Assembly (NCBI GenBank): GCA_949297665.1
Contig: CASFTO010000030.1
Location: forward strand, 1 to 36,997
Direction: 5' to 3'
Length of the DNA: 36,997 bases
Source: an uncultured Alphaproteobacteria bacterium
GTDB lineage: Bacteria > Pseudomonadota > Alphaproteobacteria > RF32 > CAG-239
Shown here one piece after another: positions 32,903 to 36,997 of the stretch. Every line of letters starts with the position of its first letter. Positions within the stretch are counted from its first letter, which is position 1. Both the position numbers and the translations under genes were made by a program. The notes beneath the pieces are model-generated. The model had not been told where the DNA came from. It searched no databases and worked only from the letters and a program-made list of their open reading frames with translations.

Positions 32903-33388
32903 ATGTCAAAATTCGTTTCTGAAAAAATAAGAATGAAATCCGGAGCCCGCTTAGCCGCCGTTCAAGCGACATATATGGCAGCCTTTTCCGGTTTAAGCGT
33001 TGATGAAGTGGTAGAGGACTTTCAAAAAGGAGAAATCGGCCGCTATGCGATTGAAGAAGATATGATGAGCGGAGAGCACGTTGTTGAATTGGAAGAAATG
33101 GATAAAGCTTATTTTGAAAAAATAGTCAGAGGCGTACAAAGCAAAAAAGAAGATTTAGAAAAATCTTTGCGATTATACCTAAAAGACGCGTCTTCATACG
33201 ACCACATGAACGCTACCATGCAAGCCTTACTGTTATGCGCGATGTATGAGTTGGCTTATACGACCGATGTAGACACCAAAGTTATCATCCAAGAATACGT
33301 TGATTTGGCGTATGCGTTCTTTATGAAAAACGAACCGAAAATGATAAATGCCCTGCTTGACCAAATCGCCAAACAAGTAAGAATTTAA
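32903..33388 (+). CDS. nusB: Transcription antitermination factor NusB
   Basis: NusB, with NusE/S10, binds boxA RNA during rRNA antitermination. The 161 residues are helical and show RLAAVQATYMAAFSG at the N-terminus, then LLCAMYELAYTTDVDTKVII, EYVDLAYAFF and EPKMINALLDQIA at the C-terminus, which are family hallmarks. An insert of roughly 15 residues (GRYAIEEDMMSGEHVVE) separates helices 1-2 from the core. Start ATG 32903 has GAGGA about 10 bases upstream. Second gene of the nrdR operon. Confidence 0.95.
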   Translation: MSKFVSEKIRMKSGARLAAVQATYMAAFSGLSVDEVVEDFQKGEIGRYAIEEDMMSGEHVVELEEMDKAYFEKIVRGVQSKKEDLEKSLRLYLKDASSYDHMNATMQALLLCAMYELAYTTDVDTKVIIQEYVDLAYAFFMKNEPKMINALLDQIAKQVRI

Positions 33389-33403
33389 GAAAAAGGAAAA
33401 ACG

Positions 33404-33919
33404 ATGGCAATACTAAAACTCTACACATATCCGGAAAAGGTCTTAAGTCAAAAATGCGAACCGGTAGCCGAAGTAACCGACGAGATAAGAAAATTGATGG
33501 ACGACATGTTGGAAACGATGTATGCGGATAAAGGAGTAGGTTTAGCTGCGCCACAGGTAGGCATAACCAAACGAATAATTGTCATAGACGACAAAGTAAG
33601 TGAAGACGGCACACCTGGTCTCAATCCACGCTTTTTGGTAAATCCGGAAATCATCAAAAAATCCGAAGATATGATATGGTTTAACGAAGGGTGTTTATCA
33701 GTCCCCGGCCAATGCGCGGAAGTGGAACGTCATCGAGCCGTCACGGTTCGCTATTTAGATTATTACGGCAAGGAGCAAATTTTAGATGCGGAAGAATATT
33801 TGGCAGTAATTATTCAGCACGAAACCGACCATTTGGACGGGATTTTATATATTGACCGCATCAGCCGCTTAAAACGTAATATGATAATCAAGAAACTAAA
33901 AAAACAAAGCGAGGAATAA
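33404..33919 (+). CDS. def: Peptide deformylase
   Basis: Metalloenzyme that removes the formyl group from nascent proteins; 171 residues. All three motifs are intact: GVGLAAPQVG, EGCLSVPG (metal-binding Cys) and QHETDHLDG (HExxH with two His ligands and the catalytic Glu). AAGGA lies 6 bases before ATG 33404. It is the last gene of the nrdR-nusB-def unit. No fmt follows; the next gene is on the other strand. Confidence 0.97.
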   Translation: MAILKLYTYPEKVLSQKCEPVAEVTDEIRKLMDDMLETMYADKGVGLAAPQVGITKRIIVIDDKVSEDGTPGLNPRFLVNPEIIKKSEDMIWFNEGCLSVPGQCAEVERHRAVTVRYLDYYGKEQILDAEEYLAVIIQHETDHLDGILYIDRISRLKRNMIIKKLKKQSEE

Positions 33920-33935
33920 TCCCCGCTTTTTTTTA
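33906..33935. terminator. Bidirectional terminator after def
   Basis: AAAGCG-GGA and TCC-CGCTTT arms with one A-C mismatch, overlapping the def stop codon. T runs follow on the plus strand and, more weakly, on the minus strand for the convergent gene. Confidence 0.7.
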
Positions 33936-33953
33936 TTTAAATAAAATACTAAA

Positions 33954-35846
33954 CTATCTATCGTCCTTGGATAAAACAGAAATGACAAATTGAGAAAATT
34001 TCCGTTTAACTTTATCGGAAAAAGATTTATTTTTCTCCCCACCGTTTTGTTTAAATACCCGAGCTTCATCATCATCCATATTGCAGGTATAAAAAAGTTT
34101 ATTTGAACCAACCCAAGTATGACATGGCGTATCACGCTGCAAACAATCTCTAAACAAAATTTCTTCAGAATATATTTTATTTTCCGCATCTAACTTAACC
34201 ATTGCACAATCAGATAAATCTAAAAAAGGCTGAGTAATAATTGTTTGATTAAGATTAACAAATGATCTGGATTTAAAACGCAAGTCACTACGATTAGAGA
34301 GATTACAATCATGCAAATCTACAACATCACACTGCGAAAAATCCAAATCACGCGGTAGATTTTGCGCCATTGCGAAAGAAACCTCACGAACATTTTGAAG
34401 GCATATTTTGGCTTTATTTGTAAATTTAACATTAAATAAATCCACTTTATCGCAACCGGAAAAATTAAGATATTGAGGTAAATTTTTCGCATTTGACAAC
34501 TCAACCACAGCCCCTTTTCTAAAAGACAAAGTCGATTGTTTTTTCAAATCACAATCGCCCAGATTAACTTCCGCGCAACAAGAAAAATCAAGATTAGCCG
34601 GAAGGTTCGTTGCTTGACATAAATTAACCTTCGCCCCATCTCTAAAACGCAAATTCGGTTGATTTTTCAAATTACATTCTTTCAAACTCACCTCTGAACA
34701 CATAGAAAAATCCAAATCATCAGGCAAATTAGTAACTGCCCGTAAACAAACCTTTGCCCCTTCTTTAAAACGAAGATTGCGTTGATTTTGCAAATTACAT
34801 CCCTGCAAATCCACTTCATCACAGCGAGAAAAGTCTATATCCATTGGCAAGCAATAAGCATCGCTCAAAACAACCTTAGCCCCATCTCTAAATTGTAATT
34901 TTTTAAAATTTGATAAATTGCAACCTCTCAAATCAACTTCAGAACACTGCGAAAAATCCAGATTTGCGGATAAATTCCACGCATTAGCCAAATCAACCTT
35001 CGCTCCATCTTTAAACGTAATTGCAACAACATTTTCAAGATTGACACGTTCCATATCCACCCTATCAAACTGAGACAAATCCATCTTTGCGGACAAAGAA
35101 GTATCCGAAACCACATAGACCAGAGCCTCGGGCTTATACTTCCAACCGGTTAAAATATTAACATCTTCAATTTTAATAGTATCACACATCGTCAAGTCTA
35201 ACGAAGGAGGGAGTTTTCCGGCACCTCTCAAATCAAGACAAGCCCCCTCATGAAGATTAATTTTCCGCACGCCGTCAAAACATCTGTCACATAAAACAAC
35301 GCCCTTAGCGTTTGGAAAATCTAAAACCGGCGGCAAACATCCGGTTCCAAAATGATGCTCTGGCAGCGTAAGAATAACCTGATATTCAGACAAACAAACC
35401 AATTTTTCAATATCGTCCCAAGTTTTGTATTTTAAATCGCTCTGACAAGAAATATAGCCATAAGATTTTTTAGCATCAGAAAGCAAAAAGGATTCATCTT
35501 TGACTTTACAAGCAAAGTTAAATTTATTTTCATATCCACCTAAAACAGCTAATTTTTTACCTAAAACAAGAATATCATTTGGCTGTTCACGATGATCAAA
35601 AATTGCGAGTATAACCTCTTTAAAACGCGTCTGTTCCGAGGATGGAAGTTCGGCAATACATTGTAGCATATCTTTAATATTGCGTGCATAATTTGTGGAT
35701 TTAAGAATTTCAAAACAAATATCCGGAGTAATCGGTTCTTTCGGTAACCGTGTTTTTTTATCATCAGAAAGTCTCCCTTTTTTATAGGGAGTAAGGATAT
35801 TTTCAACCGCCAATGGAGATTTAAAATTTTCAATATCCACAAACAT
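33954..35846 (-). CDS. Cysteine-rich solenoid-like repeat protein, unknown function
   Basis: A 630-residue protein I do not recognise. Residues 1-165 are a non-repetitive, mostly helical head. From about 171 to 560 there are about nine repeats of roughly 42 residues. Each has the core LDFSxCxEVDLxxCNL, then a short variable link, then LRFxDGAKVxL and NLP. Alternating hydrophobic residues suggest a beta-solenoid similar in principle to pentapeptide or leucine-rich folds, with columns of stacked Cys. The C-terminal 70 residues are basic and disordered-looking (GGEKNKSFSDKVKRKF). There is no signal peptide or TM segment, so it is cytoplasmic or exported by a nonclassical route. Start ATG 35846 has a weak AAAGAG upstream. 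Convergent with def. Confidence 0.85.
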   Translation of the reverse strand: MFVDIENFKSPLAVENILTPYKKGRLSDDKKTRLPKEPITPDICFEILKSTNYARNIKDMLQCIAELPSSEQTRFKEVILAIFDHREQPNDILVLGKKLAVLGGYENKFNFACKVKDESFLLSDAKKSYGYISCQSDLKYKTWDDIEKLVCLSEYQVILTLPEHHFGTGCLPPVLDFPNAKGVVLCDRCFDGVRKINLHEGACLDLRGAGKLPPSLDLTMCDTIKIEDVNILTGWKYKPEALVYVVSDTSLSAKMDLSQFDRVDMERVNLENVVAITFKDGAKVDLANAWNLSANLDFSQCSEVDLRGCNLSNFKKLQFRDGAKVVLSDAYCLPMDIDFSRCDEVDLQGCNLQNQRNLRFKEGAKVCLRAVTNLPDDLDFSMCSEVSLKECNLKNQPNLRFRDGAKVNLCQATNLPANLDFSCCAEVNLGDCDLKKQSTLSFRKGAVVELSNAKNLPQYLNFSGCDKVDLFNVKFTNKAKICLQNVREVSFAMAQNLPRDLDFSQCDVVDLHDCNLSNRSDLRFKSRSFVNLNQTIITQPFLDLSDCAMVKLDAENKIYSEEILFRDCLQRDTPCHTWVGSNKLFYTCNMDDDEARVFKQNGGEKNKSFSDKVKRKFSQFVISVLSKDDR

Positions 35847-35971
35847 CTAAGCTCTTTCTATAATCTGACACACCAAAAGAATACCACAAAAAATCCAAAT
35901 GAGCAACAAGAAATCTCCCCTCAATACAAAGTTTCATACGCCTTCAAAAAACAAACAGTAAACTTCTTCCC
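35847..35971. other. Gene-free spacer upstream of the solenoid gene
   Basis: AT-rich spacer carrying the leader of the solenoid gene. A possible -10 (TATAGA on the minus strand, about 20 bases before the ATG) was seen, with no convincing -35. Nothing else is recognisable before the repeats begin. Confidence 0.4.
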
Positions 35972-36102
35972 CCCCAAAAAGCCACCATTGTCCCACTGTC
36001 AGAAAAAAGAAATTTTGCTCCGCCACTTCGATTTCTCTCGCGCATTATTTTCCCTTCTTTGCCTAGAAACATATTATTAAATTGCCAAAGGCCTTTATCT
36101 TT
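35972..36102. repeat. 131-bp direct repeat, copy 1
   Basis: Begins CCCCAAAAAGCC and ends at TTATCTTT. It matches copy 2 at 36136-36266 over its full length with only a few substitutions and no net indel (constant offset 164). A minus-strand frame is open across it. Confidence 0.9.
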
Positions 36103-36135
36103 CGCCTTTCCGCCCCCTACAATAAAACACCCTCT

Positions 36136-36266
36136 CCCCAAAAAGCCACCATTGTCCCACTGTCAGAAAAAAGAAATTTTGCTCCGCCACTTCGATTTCT
36201 CTCGCGCATTATTTTCCTCTCTTTGCCTAGAAACATATTATTAAATTGCCCAAAGCCTTTATCTTT
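36136..36266. repeat. 131-bp direct repeat, copy 2
   Basis: Second copy. The two visible difference sites are near 36216-36219 (CCTCT instead of CCCTT) and near 36250-36255 (GCCCAAAG instead of GCCAAAGG). The 33-bp spacer between the copies is unrelated to them. Confidence 0.9.
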
Positions 36267-36501
36267 TTCTTTTCAACTTTCTCTGCCACACAACCAAACT
36301 TTCCCCAACGCCTCCATTGAAAACGTTGTTTTCAACGCCCTCAGGGAAAATTTTGCTAACAAGAAATACCAACTTTTATATCACGCACGCGACTTACTTG
36401 AATCAGAAAAAATAAATGAGAAACAAACTTACCCAAAAACAAAATCAAGATTTCATCCTCCCACTCTCCCAAGTGCCGACACAACAACAGTTTACTTTAT
36501 T
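36267..36501. other. Pyrimidine-rich spacer between repeat families
   Basis: No supported gene. It holds a perfect 8-bp hairpin, TTGAAAAC and GTTTTCAA (36317-36324 and 36328-36335), of unknown role. Open frames here come from the strand's skew toward C and T. Confidence 0.4.
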
Positions 36502-36997
36502 AAAAACACAAAAAGGTCGATACCAAGACCGACCTACCGACCTTGGCTTATCTTACCTCCACCACAAAAACTTAATCACTCCAACTTTATTTTGTCATCA
36601 TTACCTTTTCCCTCTCCTTATCCACCTCTTCACTCATCTATTTTACTTTCCTATTTCCGAAACATCTTTCTCCATAAAAACATAAAAAAGCCCGGTATCA
36701 TGACCGACATATTACTCCTCTATCCTCCGCCCCTTACTGAATACTCCAACTTTATTTTGTCATCATTACCTTTTCCCTCTCCTTATCCATCTTCCTCACT
36801 CATCTATTTTACTTTCCTATTTCCGAAACGGCTTGCCCCCTAAAAACATAAAAAAGCCCGGTATCAAGACCGACATATTACTCCTCTATCCTCCGCCACT
36901 CTTACTTAATACTCCAACGTTATTTTATCATCATGACCTTTCCCCCTCTTCTTATCCATCTCCCTCACTCATCTATTTTACTTTCCTATTTCCGAAA
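36502..36997. repeat. Tandem array of about 166-174-bp units, cut by the window edge
   Basis: Three successive units begin near 36502, 36676 and 36842. Each starts AAAAACA[CT]A, then A/G-rich bases and a GGTAT[CA] ... GACCGAC block. That is followed by a long pyrimidine-rich stretch containing CTCCAAC[TG]TTATTTT and CATCTATTTTACTTTCCTAT. The second and third units are close copies; the first is diverged at its left end. The array continues past the window. On the minus strand the block near the unit's left end forms a small hairpin followed by six T. Confidence 0.9.

Noticed and set aside
36082..36843. 253-codon plus-strand ORF across the repeat region
   Set aside because: It follows the pyrimidine-rich strand (Ser/Pro/Leu/Phe-rich product) and runs through repeats whose 164- and 166-bp periods are not multiples of three, so copies are read in different frames. 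No ribosome-binding site.
1..36997. IS elements, prophage genes, toxin-antitoxin protein pairs, restriction or CRISPR-Cas systems
   Set aside because: No transposase, integrase, nuclease-methylase pair or Cas protein was found among the supported genes. The YwqK-like MORN protein lacks a toxin partner.

Overview
This is an AT-rich bacterial chromosome segment (G+C about 40% by eye). It carries mainly ordinary housekeeping genes, interspersed with lineage-specific repeat proteins. The best guess is an alphaproteobacterium from a low-GC, host- or gut-associated lineage. The grounds are inferential: nrdR, nusB and def run together, SmpB, Lon and UvrB look alphaproteobacterial, the membrane GT-C protein has the 'D-x-D...HW-[ST]-R' signature seen in alphaproteobacterial relatives, and there are several ankyrin-like or solenoid repeat proteins. 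No IS element, prophage, CRISPR array or rRNA was found.

Layout. 1-190: an inverted repeat and two terminators. 191-2602 (-): hppA, a membrane pyrophosphatase. 2845-4641 (-): a tandem pair of paralogous unknown genes, each with its own promoter and terminator; the downstream copy is broken by a single-base frameshift. 4813-10218 (-): smpB, lon and uvrB (quality control and repair). 10315-12410 (-): two small membrane proteins and an exported MORN-repeat protein. 12580-12670 (-): tRNA-Ser(UGA). 12872-15156 (-): an exported DUF4139 protein and a two-TM protein, probably one operon. 15304-19281 (+): a 1325-residue protein with a near-identical 42-bp tandem repeat. 19418-21043 (-): a TPR-methyltransferase. 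21128-21213 (+): tRNA-Leu(CAA). 21292-21858 (-): a small unknown. 22006-25901 (+): a GT-C membrane glycosyltransferase and an exported ankyrin protein. 25916-33919: pip, hisS, tcdA, a TatD hydrolase, alr, murF and nrdR-nusB-def. 33954-35846 (-): a 630-residue solenoid-like repeat protein. 35847-36997: no convincing gene; two families of direct repeats, one running off the window.

How the genes relate. alr and murF supply and consume D-alanine for peptidoglycan, converging on a shared terminator. SmpB and Lon are adjacent, and both act in disposal of stalled or damaged proteins. tcdA, hisS and two tRNAs serve decoding. Many genes have their own recognisable sigma70-type promoter and intrinsic terminator, so the region is mostly short transcription units. 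Two promoters (uvrB, pip) place the -10 element only six bases before the ATG, which predicts leaderless mRNAs.

Most unusual parts: the right-end repeat array with its repeated 19-codon ORF, the duplicated and frameshifted gene pair, the 42-bp repeat in the giant gene, and the cysteine-rich solenoid protein. None of these can be assigned to a known system from sequence alone.
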